Shown here piece after piece: positions 15,965 to 25,211 of a stretch of 64,000 nucleotides of DNA (its first letter is position 1; every line of letters begins with the position of its first letter). This stretch comes from Paraburkholderia sp. FT54. Its GTDB lineage: Bacteria; Pseudomonadota; Gammaproteobacteria; Burkholderiales; Burkholderiaceae. The translations under genes and the position numbers were made by a program. A model generated the notes under the pieces. It made no database searches and was not told the DNA's origin. It worked only from the letters and a program-made list of their open reading frames with translations. Where the stretch lies: the NCBI RefSeq assembly GCF_031585635.1, contig NZ_CP134195.1, positions 2,294,001 through 2,358,000 of the forward strand, in the 5' to 3' direction.

Positions 15965-16690
15965 ATGGAAACCAAAAACCCTTCGAAAATCCTCGTCGTC
16001 GACGACGATCCGCGCCTGCGCGATCTGCTGCGCCGCTACCTTGGTGAACAGGGCTTCAACGTCTATGTCGCCGAGAATGCGCCGTCCATGAACAAGCTCT
16101 GGGTGCGTGAGCGCTTCGATCTGCTGGTGCTCGATCTGATGCTGCCCGGCGAAGACGGTCTGTCGATCTGCCGCCGCCTGCGCGGCAGCAACGACCGTAC
16201 GCCGATCATCATGCTGACGGCCAAGGGTGAAGACGTCGATCGCATTGTCGGCCTCGAAATGGGCGCCGACGACTATCTGCCCAAGCCGTTCAACCCGCGC
16301 GAGCTGGTTGCACGGATCCATGCCGTGCTGCGCCGCCAGTCGCCTTCGGAGCTGCCGGGCGCGCCGTCGGAAACCACCGAGGTGTTCGAGTTCGGCGAGT
16401 TCGCGTTGAATCTCGCCACCCGCACGCTCACCAAGGCCGGCCAGGAAATTCCGCTGACCACGGGCGAGTTCTCGGTGCTCAAGGTGTTCGCGCGTCATCC
16501 GCGCCAGCCGCTCTCGCGTGAAAAGCTCATGGAGCTCGCACGCGGGCGTGAGTACGAAGTGTTCGACCGCAGTCTCGACGTGCAGATTTCGCGTCTGCGC
16601 AAGCTGATCGAACCCGATCCGGGCAGCCCGCGTTTCATCCAGACAGTCTGGGGTCTGGGCTACGTGTTCATCCCCGACGGTGCAGCCTGA
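15965..16690 (+). CDS. ompR: Response regulator OmpR
   Basis: This 241-residue protein has a receiver domain (KILVVDDDPRLRDLLRRYL, phospho-acceptor Asp57 in LLVLDLMLPGEDG) and a C-terminal winged-helix domain ending QTVWGLGYVFIPDG. The similarity to enteric OmpR is high throughout (MLTAKGEDVDRIVGLEMGAD, KPFNPRELVARI). It receives phosphate from EnvZ, encoded 44 bp downstream, and controls osmotic and envelope genes. ATG 15965 fits the family N-terminus; ATG 15956 is three codons earlier. Neither has a strong ribosome site. Confidence 0.95.
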   Translation: METKNPSKILVVDDDPRLRDLLRRYLGEQGFNVYVAENAPSMNKLWVRERFDLLVLDLMLPGEDGLSICRRLRGSNDRTPIIMLTAKGEDVDRIVGLEMGADDYLPKPFNPRELVARIHAVLRRQSPSELPGAPSETTEVFEFGEFALNLATRTLTKAGQEIPLTTGEFSVLKVFARHPRQPLSREKLMELARGREYEVFDRSLDVQISRLRKLIEPDPGSPRFIQTVWGLGYVFIPDGAA

Positions 16691-16734
16691 GTTTGCTCTC
16701 GCCTCCAGTTTTTGATTTCAGATAAGAAGGGCCC

Positions 16735-18084
16735 ATGCGGATCGACCGGCGCCTCCTGACGCTCGCGTTCGGCGGCCTTTTCTGGCGGACCTTTCTGTTG
16801 ATCGCGCTATTGATCGCAGTCAGTCTCGCGGCGTGGTTCCAGAGCTTCCGGGTGATCGAACGCGAGCCGCGCGCGCAGCGCGTGGCGTTGCAACTCGTCG
16901 CCATCGTCAAGCTCACGCGCACCGCACTCCTCTATTCCGATCCCGACCTGCGGCGCGCCTTGCTGCAGGATCTGGAAAGCAATGAAGGGGTGCGCGTGTA
17001 CCCGCGCGAAACCACCGACAAGTACAAGCTGCAGCCCGACGAGTCGCTGAACCGGCTGATCGAACACGACATTCGTGGCCGCCTCGGCGACGACACCGTG
17101 ATTGCGCAGAGCGTGAACGACATCCCCGGCGTGTGGATCAGTTTCAAGATCGACGACGACGACTATTGGGTCGCGCTCGACCGCGATCAGCTCGACAACG
17201 CCACTGGTTTGCAATGGGCCGGCTGGGGCGTGTTCGCGTTGGCGCTATCGCTGTTCGGCGCGGCCTTCATCACCAGCCTCGTGAACCGACCGTTCGCGCG
17301 CCTCGCCATGGCCGCCCGCAAGGTCGGCTCCGGGCAGTCGCCGGAGCCGCTGCCCGAGCGCGGCATGGGCGTGGCCGCGGAGACCAATCGCAGTTTCAAC
17401 CAGATGGTGCAGGACCTCGAACAGCTCGAGGCCGACCGCGCGCTGATGCTCGCGGGCATCTCGCACGATCTGCGCACCCCGCTCGCGCGGCTGCGGCTCG
17501 AAACCGAAATGAGTCCGTCGGACCAGAGCACCAAAGACGCGATGGTCGACGACATCGAGCAGATGGACATGATCATCGGCCGGTTCCTCGATTACGCGCG
17601 CCCGGTGCAGCGCGTGCCGGAACCTGTCGACCTGTCGGTGATCGCGGGAGAACTGGCCGCGCGCATGCAGAGCGAAGACAGCATGCGACTGATCACGCGA
17701 CTCGCGCCGTCGGCGGTGATCGAGGCCGACGAAACCGACATGCGCCGGGTAGTCGGCAATCTGCTGGAAAATGCGCGCAAGTACGGTCTGAGCGACGGCG
17801 ACGGCATTCCGCACGTGATTCTGGAAACGCGGGTGTCGCACTCGCGGGTCGAGCTGTCCGTGGTCGACGAAGGCCCCGGCATTCCGGAAGACCAGTTGGC
17901 GCTTGTCACGCGGCCGTTCTATCGTGTGAACTCGGCGCGCACTCAAGCGAACGGCACGGGCCTTGGCATGGCGATTGTCCAGCGTCTCGTCGGCCGTTAC
18001 CGCGGCGCGCTGCGCCTGCGCAATCGCACGCCTGGACCGGGTCTCGAGGTCACCATCGAGTTTCCGTTAGCCAAGGGCGCCTGA
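16735..18084 (+). CDS. envZ: Osmosensor histidine kinase EnvZ
   Basis: This 449-residue inner-membrane kinase has a first TM helix at about 20-38 (TFLLIALLIAVSLAAWF), a periplasmic loop of about 120 residues, and a second TM helix at about 162-182. HAMP follows, then the H-box with His244 (AGISHDLRTPLARLRLE), the N-box VVGNLLENARKYG and the G-boxes DEGPGIP and GTGLGMAIVQRL. It phosphorylates OmpR. The ribosome site AGAAGGG is 6 bases before the ATG. The two genes form an operon. Confidence 0.94.
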   Translation: MRIDRRLLTLAFGGLFWRTFLLIALLIAVSLAAWFQSFRVIEREPRAQRVALQLVAIVKLTRTALLYSDPDLRRALLQDLESNEGVRVYPRETTDKYKLQPDESLNRLIEHDIRGRLGDDTVIAQSVNDIPGVWISFKIDDDDYWVALDRDQLDNATGLQWAGWGVFALALSLFGAAFITSLVNRPFARLAMAARKVGSGQSPEPLPERGMGVAAETNRSFNQMVQDLEQLEADRALMLAGISHDLRTPLARLRLETEMSPSDQSTKDAMVDDIEQMDMIIGRFLDYARPVQRVPEPVDLSVIAGELAARMQSEDSMRLITRLAPSAVIEADETDMRRVVGNLLENARKYGLSDGDGIPHVILETRVSHSRVELSVVDEGPGIPEDQLALVTRPFYRVNSARTQANGTGLGMAIVQRLVGRYRGALRLRNRTPGPGLEVTIEFPLAKGA

Positions 18085-18271
18085 GCGGAACGGGCATCAT
18101 CCGGCCTTCGTAATGAGTTGCCGCGTCGAATAACCACCACCCCGGTTAGTCATTCGAAAACTATCTAACAAATAACCCAACAGCGCTACAGTGAAAGACG
18201 TGAACGCGCTCGTTGCGACGAGTTGGTAGCCTCAAACATGCTGTTTTTCCGACGCACGAAGGAGCACTCGC

Positions 18272-18820
18272 ATGAGAACTGTCGGCGATAAACTCGAAGC
18301 GTTCACCGTCACTGCCGCGAAGCCGGGTTTCAACCACTACGAAGAGAACGGCGCGTCGGCGTTCGAAGAGATCACGGAGCAGTCGTTCCCGGGCAAGTGG
18401 AAAATCATCTACTTCTACCCGAAGGATTTCTCGTTCGTGTGTCCGACGGAAATCGTCGAGTTTGGCAAATTGGCCAAAGATTTCGAGGAACGCGACGCGG
18501 TGTTGATGGGCGGCAGCGTCGACAACGAATTCGTGAAACTGGCATGGCGCCGCCAGAACAGGGACCTCGACAGGCTGAACCACTATGCGTTCGGCGACGT
18601 GAAGGGCGAGCTGATCGACCAGCTCGGCGTGCGCGACAAGGAAGCCGGCGTCGCGTTGCGCGCCACCTTCATCGTCGATCCGGACAACACGATCCAGCAC
18701 GTGTCGGTGAACAATCTGAACGTCGGCCGTAACCCGGAAGAAGTGCTGCGTATTCTGGACGGCCTGCAAACGGACGAACTATGTGCTTGCAACCGCCCCG
18801 TCGGCGGCGCCACGCTCTAA
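18272..18820 (+). CDS. ahpC: Peroxiredoxin AhpC (AhpD-linked type)
   Basis: This 182-residue 2-Cys peroxiredoxin has peroxidatic Cys57 in FSFVCPTE and C-terminal cysteines Cys171 and Cys173 in ELCACN. The CxC tail resembles mycobacterial AhpC, which is reduced by AhpD rather than AhpF. It reduces H2O2, alkyl hydroperoxides and peroxynitrite in the cytoplasm. AAGGAG is 9 bases before the start. No ahpD or ahpF is adjacent; ispF converges downstream. I looked for an OxyR site upstream and found no convincing one. Confidence 0.92.
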   Translation: MRTVGDKLEAFTVTAAKPGFNHYEENGASAFEEITEQSFPGKWKIIYFYPKDFSFVCPTEIVEFGKLAKDFEERDAVLMGGSVDNEFVKLAWRRQNRDLDRLNHYAFGDVKGELIDQLGVRDKEAGVALRATFIVDPDNTIQHVSVNNLNVGRNPEEVLRILDGLQTDELCACNRPVGGATL

Positions 18821-18875
18821 GCTGTGAAAGCGCACTTCGACACGCCGGTCGCCGAAAGCAAGTCACTGCAGTGAA

Positions 18876-18910
18876 GCGCGCAGCGCGATGCCGCTCCCCC
18901 CGCTGCGCGC
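18876..18910. terminator. Hairpin between convergent ahpC and ispF, possible bidirectional terminator
   Basis: Perfect 9-bp arms GCGCGCAGC and GCTGCGCGC enclose a 17-base loop in the 103-bp gap between two convergent stop codons. No T-run follows on either strand, so intrinsic termination is uncertain. Confidence 0.45.
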
Positions 18911-18923
18911 GTAGTCAATTCAA

Positions 18924-19403
18924 TCAGTTCTTGATCAGCAGCACCGCGGCCTGGGCTTCAATGCCCTCGCCTCGCCCTAGATAGCCGAGCTTCTCGTTGG
19001 TCTTGGCTTTGACGTTGACCCGCTCGATCGGCAGATCAAGATCCGCGGCGATATTGGCGCGCATGCCCTCGATATGCGGCGCGAGCTTCGGCGCCTGCGC
19101 CACCACGCTGCTATCCACGTTGGCGATGGAAAAACCCGCCGCCTTCACGCGCGCGAAACATTCACGCAACAACACGCGGCTATCGGCGCCGGCGAATTTT
19201 GCGTCGGTATCGGAGAAATGCCGACCGATATCGCCCATCGCCGCGGCGCCGAAAATGGCGTCGGTAATGGCGTGCAGCAGCACGTCCGCATCCGAATGGC
19301 CGAGCAGGCCGCGCTCATAAGGAATCGTCACGCCGCCGATAATCAACGGACGTCCCGGCACCAGCGCATGCACGTCATACCCTTGCCCAATTCTGAAATC
19401 CAT
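18924..19403 (-). CDS. ispF: 2-C-methyl-D-erythritol 2,4-cyclodiphosphate synthase
   Basis: This 159-residue MEP-pathway enzyme cyclises CDP-ME-2-phosphate to MEcPP with release of CMP. Metal ligands are in GYDVHAL and [11 protein letters not shown], and [20 protein letters not shown] near the C-terminus is the family signature. It works as a trimer in the cytoplasm. The start [10 protein letters not shown] at 19403 matches the family; nine more upstream codons are open. It follows ispD by 45 bp and is probably in the same operon. Confidence 0.95.
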   Translation of the reverse strand: MDFRIGQGYDVHALVPGRPLIIGGVTIPYERGLLGHSDADVLLHAITDAIFGAAAMGDIGRHFSDTDAKFAGADSRVLLRECFARVKAAGFSIANVDSSVVAQAPKLAPHIEGMRANIAADLDLPIERVNVKAKTNEKLGYLGRGEGIEAQAAVLLIKN

Positions 19404-19448
19404 ATGCGTCAAATCCTCAAGTCCGCTCACAAAAATTGAAATCGTCCG

Positions 19449-20162
19449 TCACGAAGCCGCTGGCCGGCTCAGAATCGCCTCGGCCAGATCGAAGTCTTCC
19501 GGATAGGTCACCTTGAAGTTGCGCAAGCTGCCCTGCACCAGCTTCGGCGCATGGCCCAGCCACTCGATCGCGCTCGCTTCGTCGGTCAGGTCGTGACCGT
19601 CGGCCTGCGCGCGCAGAATCGCCTCGCGCAACATGCCGATGCGGAACATCTGCGGCGTCTGCGCCTGCCACAAGCCGTCGCGCGCCTCGGTGCGGGCGAT
19701 CCGGCCGTCGGCCGAGCCCGCGTCGAGCCGTTTCAGCGTGTCCGCCACGGGCAAGGCCATGATGCCGCCCACCGCGTCGTCCTTCAGCGCGTTGATCAGC
19801 GTGCGGATCAGCGCGGGCGTGATGCCGGGGCGTGCCGCATCGTGCACGAGCACCCAGTCGTCGTCACGCGCGCCGAACTCGGCGAGCGCATGCAGGCCGT
19901 TGAGCACCGAGGCCTGGCGCGAGGCCCCGCCGCTGCGCCGCACGGCGAAACGCAAGCCGCCGAAGCGGCGGCCGTCGAAGTGCGTGTCGTCAGGGGCAAT
20001 CACGACAAGGGTTTGCGCAAACTCGCTGCAGGCGTCGAACGCCGCCAGCGAATAATGCAACATGTCGCGGCCGGCGACAGTGCGATATTGTTTGGGCATC
20101 GCGGCGCCGGAACGGCTGCCGGTGCCAGCGCACGGAATCAGGGCAAATAGACGGGAAGTCAC
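19449..20162 (-). CDS. ispD: 2-C-methyl-D-erythritol 4-phosphate cytidylyltransferase
   Basis: This 237-residue nucleotidyltransferase makes CDP-ME from MEP and CTP. The N-terminal CTP-binding loop reads [19 protein letters not shown]. Other family motifs are [16 protein letters not shown] and QTPQMFR. The GTG start at 20162 ([13 protein letters not shown]) is chosen because it places the first strand at the usual position; the frame is open to 20234. It is divergent from mfd and precedes ispF. Confidence 0.93.
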   Translation of the reverse strand: MTSRLFALIPCAGTGSRSGAAMPKQYRTVAGRDMLHYSLAAFDACSEFAQTLVVIAPDDTHFDGRRFGGLRFAVRRSGGASRQASVLNGLHALAEFGARDDDWVLVHDAARPGITPALIRTLINALKDDAVGGIMALPVADTLKRLDAGSADGRIARTEARDGLWQAQTPQMFRIGMLREAILRAQADGHDLTDEASAIEWLGHAPKLVQGSLRNFKVTYPEDFDLAEAILSRPAAS

Positions 20163-20283
20163 GAGTGCGGATGCCGCGAAGTCAAAGTAAAGCACGGATT
20201 TTATAATAGGTCCTTCGCATCCACGCCCCGACACGCGTAAACTTGCCGGTCACGTGTGAGCCCGAGGCCGCTTTTTCCCATCT

Positions 20284-23200
20284 ATGCCAGACATCGCCGC
20301 AACATCGCAGTACTCCCCGCCCGTCGCGCTCGTCAAGGCCGGCCAGCGTTTCGCCTTCGACGGCACGCACGGCTCGTCCGACGCGCTGCTGATCGCCCGC
20401 TACCATCTCGCCTATCGCGAGCAGGTGCCGCTGCTGGCGGTCGTGTGCGAAAGCGCCGTGGATGCCCAGCGTCTGGCGCAGGAAATCGGCTTTTTCGCGC
20501 CCGAGGCGCGCGTGCGCCTGCTGCCGGACTGGGAAACGCTTCCTTACGATACCTTTTCACCGCATCAGGATCTGGTCTCGGAGCGTCTCGCCACGCTGCA
20601 CGATCTCGGCGAAGGCCGTTGCGACATCCTGCTGGTGCCCGCCACCACTGCACTGTACCGCATGCCGCCCGCCTCGTTTCTGGCCGCCTACACGTTCTCC
20701 TTCTCGCAAGGCGAGCGCCTCGACGAAGCCAAACTCAAGGCGCAGTTGACGCTGGCCGGCTACGAACACGTGAGCCAGGTGGTGCGTCCGGGCGAATACT
20801 GCGTGCGCGGCTCGCTGCTCGATCTCTATCCGATGGGCTCGCCCTTGCCCTACCGGATCGATCTGTTCGACGACCAGGTCGACTCGATCCGCGCGTTCGA
20901 CCCGGACACCCAGCGCAGCCTGTACCCCGTGAAAGACGTGCGCCTCTTGCCAGGCCGCGAATTCCCCTTCGATGAAGCCGCCCGCACCGCGTTCCGCAGC
21001 CGCTGGCGCGAGACCTTCGAGGGCGATCCGAGCCGCGCGTCGATCTACAAGGACATTGGCAACGGCGTGCCGTCCGCGGGCATCGAATATTACCTGCCGC
21101 TTTTCTTCGACGACACGGCCACGCTGTTCCACTATCTGCCCGAAGGCGCGCAACTGGCGTTCGTCGGCGATCTGGACGCGGCGATCCGGCGCTTCACCAA
21201 CGACACGAAACAGCGCTACAACTTCCTCTCGCACGACCGCGACCGGCCGATTCTGGAGCCGCAGCGACTGTTCCTGTCGGACGAGGATTTCTTCACGCTC
21301 GCCAAGCCGTTCGCGCGGCTCTCGCTGCCGGCGAACGCGGGCGGCGGCTGGTCGACCCCGTTGCCCAATCTCGCGATCGACCGTCATGCGGAAGATCCTG
21401 TCGCAGCCTTGCGCGCGTATCTCGACACCACGCCGAATCGCGTGCTGTTCGCCACCGAATCGGCGGGCCGGCGCGAAACGCTGTTGCAGTTGCTTGCGGA
21501 CAATCATCTGCGGCCGGTGTCGAGCGACAGCTTCCAGGACTGGCTCACGAGCGACGAGCGCTTTTCATTGGGCGTCTCGCCGCTTGCCAACGGTTTTGCC
21601 GTGCCGGCCGACGGCATCGCGATCATCACCGAGACCGAGCTGTATGGTCCGCTCGCGCGTCGCGCGGGGCGTCGCCGCCAGGAACAGGCGAGCAACGTCG
21701 ATTCGATGGTGCGCGACCTGTCCGAGCTCAAGGTGGGCGATCCGGTCGTGCATTCGCAGCATGGCATCGGCCGCTATATGGGACTCGTCACGATGGATCT
21801 CGGCGAAGGCGAGACCGAGTTCCTGCATCTCGAATACGCGGGCGACAGCAAGCTCTACGTACCGGTCGCGCAGCTGCACGTGATTTCGCGCTATAGCGGC
21901 GCCGATCCGGAAAGCGCGCCGCTGCACTCGCTCGGCTCCGGCCAGTGGGAAAAAGCCAAACGCAAGGCCGCGCAGCAGATCCGCGACACCGCGGCCGAAC
22001 TGCTGAATCTCTACGCTCGCCGCGCCGCGCGTTCGGGCCATGCGTTCGCGCTCGAACCGAAAGACTACGTGAAGTTCGCGGAGAGTTTCGGCTTCGAGGA
22101 GACGCCGGACCAGGCCGCCGCGATCGCGGCCGTGATCGGCGACATGACGAGCGGCAAGCCGATGGATCGCCTCGTGTGCGGCGATGTCGGCTTCGGCAAG
22201 ACCGAAGTGGCGCTGCGTGCGGCGTTCATCGCGGTGATGGGCGGCAAGCAGGTTGCGCTGCTCTCGCCCACCACGCTGCTCGCCGAACAGCACACGCAAA
22301 CCTTCAGCGACCGCTTCTCCGACTGGCCGGTGCGGATCGCCGAACTGTCGCGCTTCAAGTCGACCAAGGAAGTCAACGCGGCGATTCAGCAGATCAACGA
22401 AGGCAGTGTCGATATCGTGATCGGCACGCACAAGCTGCTCTCGTCCGACGTGCAATTCAAGCGGCTGGGACTCGTGATCATCGACGAGGAGCACCGTTTC
22501 GGCGTGCGTCAGAAAGAAGCCCTGAAGGCCTTGCGCGCCGAAGTGGACGTGCTCACGCTGACCGCCACGCCGATCCCGCGTACGCTCGGCATGGCGCTCG
22601 AAGGCCTGCGCGATTTCTCCGTGATCGCCACCGCGCCGCAAAAGCGCCTCGCGATCAAAACCTTCGTGCGCCGCGAGGAAGACAGCGTGATTCGCGAAGC
22701 CATGCTGCGCGAGTTGAAGCGCGGCGGCCAGGTCTACTTCCTGCACAACGAAGTCGAGACGATCGAGAATCGCCGGCAGATGCTCGAAGCGCTGGTGCCC
22801 GAAGCGCGCATTGCGGTCGCGCACGGCCAGATGCATGAACGCGAACTCGAACGCGTAATGCGCGACTTCGTTGCGCAGCGCGCCAACGTGTTGCTGTGCA
22901 CGACCATTATCGAAACCGGTATCGACGTGCCGAGCGCCAATACGATCCTGATTCACCGTTCCGACAAGTTCGGTCTCGCGCAGTTGCATCAGTTGCGTGG
23001 CCGTGTGGGCCGTTCACATCACCAGGCTTATTCGTATCTGCTGGTCCACGATCCGCAAGGGCTGACCAAACAGGCGCAACGCCGCCTCGAAGCAATCCAG
23101 CAGATGGAGGAACTCGGTTCGGGCTTCTATCTGGCCATGCACGACCTCGAGATTCGCGGCACGGGCGAAGTGCTCGGCGACAAACAGTCTGGCGAAATTC

Positions 23201-23766
23201 ACGAAATCGGCTTCCAGCTCTACACCGACATGCTGAACGACGCAGTGAAGGCGCTCAAGGAAGGCAAGGAGCCGGACCTGACCGCGCCGCTCGCCGCGAC
23301 CACCGAGATCAACCTGCACGCGCCGGCGATTCTGCCCGCGGACTATTGCGGCGATGTGCAGGAGCGTCTGTCGCTCTACAAGCGCCTGGCTAATTGCGAA
23401 CACAACGATTCGATCGACGGCATTCAGGAAGAGCTGATCGACCGCTTCGGCAAATTGCCGCCGCAAGCGCATGCGCTGGTGGAGACGCATCGTCTGCGGC
23501 TGGCGGCGAAGCCGTTGGGCATTTCGAAGATCGATGCCGGCGAAGCGGTGATCGGCTTGCAGTTCATCCCCAATCCGCCCATCGACGCGATGCGGATCAT
23601 CGAGATGGTGCAAAAGCACAAGCACATCAAGCTCGCGGGTCAGGACAAGCTGCGTATCGAAACGCGCAGCCCCGATCTCGCCGTGCGTGTCGCCACCGTC
23701 AAGGAAACCTTGCGCGCGCTCGGCACGCCTGGCCGCGGCACCGCCGCCAGCGCCGCCGCGCGATGA
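20284..23766 (+). CDS. mfd: Transcription-repair coupling factor Mfd
   Basis: This 1160-residue translocase removes RNA polymerase stalled at DNA damage and recruits UvrA. It has an N-terminal UvrB-like region, a CarD-type RNA-polymerase-interacting domain at about 475-560 (LKVGDPVVHSQHGIGRYMGL), and RecG-like motor domains. The motor has Walker A GDVGFGKTE, box II IIDEEHRFG, TATPIPRTLG and LRGRVGRS. The C-terminal TRCF domain is complete. Length and motif order are normal. Confidence 0.97.
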   Translation: MPDIAATSQYSPPVALVKAGQRFAFDGTHGSSDALLIARYHLAYREQVPLLAVVCESAVDAQRLAQEIGFFAPEARVRLLPDWETLPYDTFSPHQDLVSERLATLHDLGEGRCDILLVPATTALYRMPPASFLAAYTFSFSQGERLDEAKLKAQLTLAGYEHVSQVVRPGEYCVRGSLLDLYPMGSPLPYRIDLFDDQVDSIRAFDPDTQRSLYPVKDVRLLPGREFPFDEAARTAFRSRWRETFEGDPSRASIYKDIGNGVPSAGIEYYLPLFFDDTATLFHYLPEGAQLAFVGDLDAAIRRFTNDTKQRYNFLSHDRDRPILEPQRLFLSDEDFFTLAKPFARLSLPANAGGGWSTPLPNLAIDRHAEDPVAALRAYLDTTPNRVLFATESAGRRETLLQLLADNHLRPVSSDSFQDWLTSDERFSLGVSPLANGFAVPADGIAIITETELYGPLARRAGRRRQEQASNVDSMVRDLSELKVGDPVVHSQHGIGRYMGLVTMDLGEGETEFLHLEYAGDSKLYVPVAQLHVISRYSGADPESAPLHSLGSGQWEKAKRKAAQQIRDTAAELLNLYARRAARSGHAFALEPKDYVKFAESFGFEETPDQAAAIAAVIGDMTSGKPMDRLVCGDVGFGKTEVALRAAFIAVMGGKQVALLSPTTLLAEQHTQTFSDRFSDWPVRIAELSRFKSTKEVNAAIQQINEGSVDIVIGTHKLLSSDVQFKRLGLVIIDEEHRFGVRQKEALKALRAEVDVLTLTATPIPRTLGMALEGLRDFSVIATAPQKRLAIKTFVRREEDSVIREAMLRELKRGGQVYFLHNEVETIENRRQMLEALVPEARIAVAHGQMHERELERVMRDFVAQRANVLLCTTIIETGIDVPSANTILIHRSDKFGLAQLHQLRGRVGRSHHQAYSYLLVHDPQGLTKQAQRRLEAIQQMEELGSGFYLAMHDLEIRGTGEVLGDKQSGEIHEIGFQLYTDMLNDAVKALKEGKEPDLTAPLAATTEINLHAPAILPADYCGDVQERLSLYKRLANCEHNDSIDGIQEELIDRFGKLPPQAHALVETHRLRLAAKPLGISKIDAGEAVIGLQFIPNPPIDAMRIIEMVQKHKHIKLAGQDKLRIETRSPDLAVRVATVKETLRALGTPGRGTAASAAAR

Positions 23767-23778
23767 GTTCGCGGATCG

Positions 23779-23796
23779 CGCCGCGCTAACGCGGCG
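23779..23796. repeat. GC-rich hairpin after mfd
   Basis: CGCCGCG-CTAA-CGCGGCG forms a 7-bp stem with a 4-base loop 13 bases after the mfd stop. It is followed by TTAAAAAA rather than T's, so it is not a standard terminator for mfd; it may still protect the 3' end. Confidence 0.4.
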
Positions 23797-23918
23797 TTAA
23801 AAAACGGGGTACGTCTAGTGGTTTTTCGTTCATGCTGCGGTGCGCAAACGCGCGCCGCGGCATACGGGCGACATTTTTTTTGGGTATGATCGAAAGACTT
23901 AAATGCCGGAGTCTTCTC

Positions 23919-25157
23919 ATGTCCCACGTCGCTGAATCAGCGCAGTCTTCCCAATCGCCCGCCTCTGCTTCGAGTTCTTCCTCGCCTGTCTCGCTCCCCT
24001 GGGTCACCCGCCTTGTGTCGATGGACACGGTCAGCCGCAATCCGAATCTCGGCCTGATCGAAACCGTGCGCGACGAGTTGCGCGCCGTCGGCATCGAGGC
24101 CACGCTCACGCACGACGAACGCGGCAAATGGGCCAACCTGTTCGCGACGATTCCCGCACATAACGGCGAAACGAACGGCGGCGTGGTGCTGTCGGGCCAT
24201 ACCGACGTCGTGCCCGTGGACGGCCAGCAATGGGACAGCGATCCGTTCAAGCCGGAAATTCGCGGCGACAAGCTATACGGCCGCGGCACCTGCGACATGA
24301 AAGGTTTCATCGGCGCCGCGCTGACACTTGTACCGGAGATGCAGCGCACCAAACTCGCCAAGCCGATTCACTTCGCGCTGTCGTTCGACGAGGAAGTGGG
24401 CTGCGCGGGCGCGCCGCTCATGATCGCCGACCTGATGAAGCGCGGCGTGAAGCCGGACGGCTGCATTGTCGGGGAGCCGACCAGCATGCGGCCGGTCGTG
24501 GCGCACAAAGGCATCAATGCCTACCAGTGTTGCGTACGCGGTCAGGCCGCGCATTCGTCGCTCACGCCGAAGGGCTTGAACGCGATCGAATACGCCGCGC
24601 GCCTGATCTGCTACATCCGCGATATCGCCGACCAGTTCCGCGAACAGGGTCCGTTCGACGAACTGTACGACGTGCCGTTCACCACCGCGCAAACCAGCAC
24701 GATCGTGGGCGGCAACGCGATCAACACCGTGCCGGCCGAGTGCAGGTTCCAGTTCGAATTCCGCAATCTGCCCACGCTCGATCCCGAACCGATCTTCGCG
24801 CGCATCGATCAATACGCGCGTGAAACGCTGCTGCCGAAGATGTTGCGCGAGCATCCATCGGCGGCGATCGAGATTACGAAAATCGCCGCAGCGCCCGGCC
24901 TCGATTCGTCTGAACAAGCGGCCATCACGCAACTGGTGCGCGCGTTGACCGCCGATCAGGACAAGCGCAAGGTCGCCTACGGCACGGAAGCCGGCCTTTT
25001 CTCGCTGGCGGGCATTCCGAGCATCGTATGCGGCCCTGGCGACATTCAGCAGGCGCACAAGGCCAACGAATTCGTCGCGCTGGATCAGCTGGTGGCGTGC
25101 GAGCGTTTCTTGCAGAAATTCATTCACAGCATGTCGGTAGACGCGCACGCGCACTGA
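23919..25157 (+). CDS. argE: Acetylornithine deacetylase
   Basis: This 412-residue M20-family zinc hydrolase removes the acetyl group from N-acetylornithine in arginine synthesis. Metal and catalytic motifs are SGHTDVVPVDG (His, Asp), YGRGTCDMKGF (Asp), FDEEVGCAGAP (Glu-Glu) and VGEPTSM. The start at 23919 (MSHVAESAQ) has GGAG 8 bases before it. The first 20 residues are a Ser/Ala-rich leader with runs of serine. It is followed 54 bp later by the dehydratase gene. Related M20 deacylases could act on other acyl amino acids, but the match to ArgE is close. Confidence 0.9.
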   Translation: MSHVAESAQSSQSPASASSSSSPVSLPWVTRLVSMDTVSRNPNLGLIETVRDELRAVGIEATLTHDERGKWANLFATIPAHNGETNGGVVLSGHTDVVPVDGQQWDSDPFKPEIRGDKLYGRGTCDMKGFIGAALTLVPEMQRTKLAKPIHFALSFDEEVGCAGAPLMIADLMKRGVKPDGCIVGEPTSMRPVVAHKGINAYQCCVRGQAAHSSLTPKGLNAIEYAARLICYIRDIADQFREQGPFDELYDVPFTTAQTSTIVGGNAINTVPAECRFQFEFRNLPTLDPEPIFARIDQYARETLLPKMLREHPSAAIEITKIAAAPGLDSSEQAAITQLVRALTADQDKRKVAYGTEAGLFSLAGIPSIVCGPGDIQQAHKANEFVALDQLVACERFLQKFIHSMSVDAHAH

Positions 25158-25211
25158 AACTGAGGCGCGTAGAAAGAGTCTTACTCACATCGATCCTCGC
25201 ACGCCCACGCC

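Noticed and set aside
18085..18271. Possible OxyR site before ahpC
   Set aside because: AACTATCTAAC is only a partial match to one half of the consensus; the spacing of the other half-sites is wrong.
23779..23796. mfd terminator
   Set aside because: The stem is good but is followed by A's rather than T's on the coding strand.
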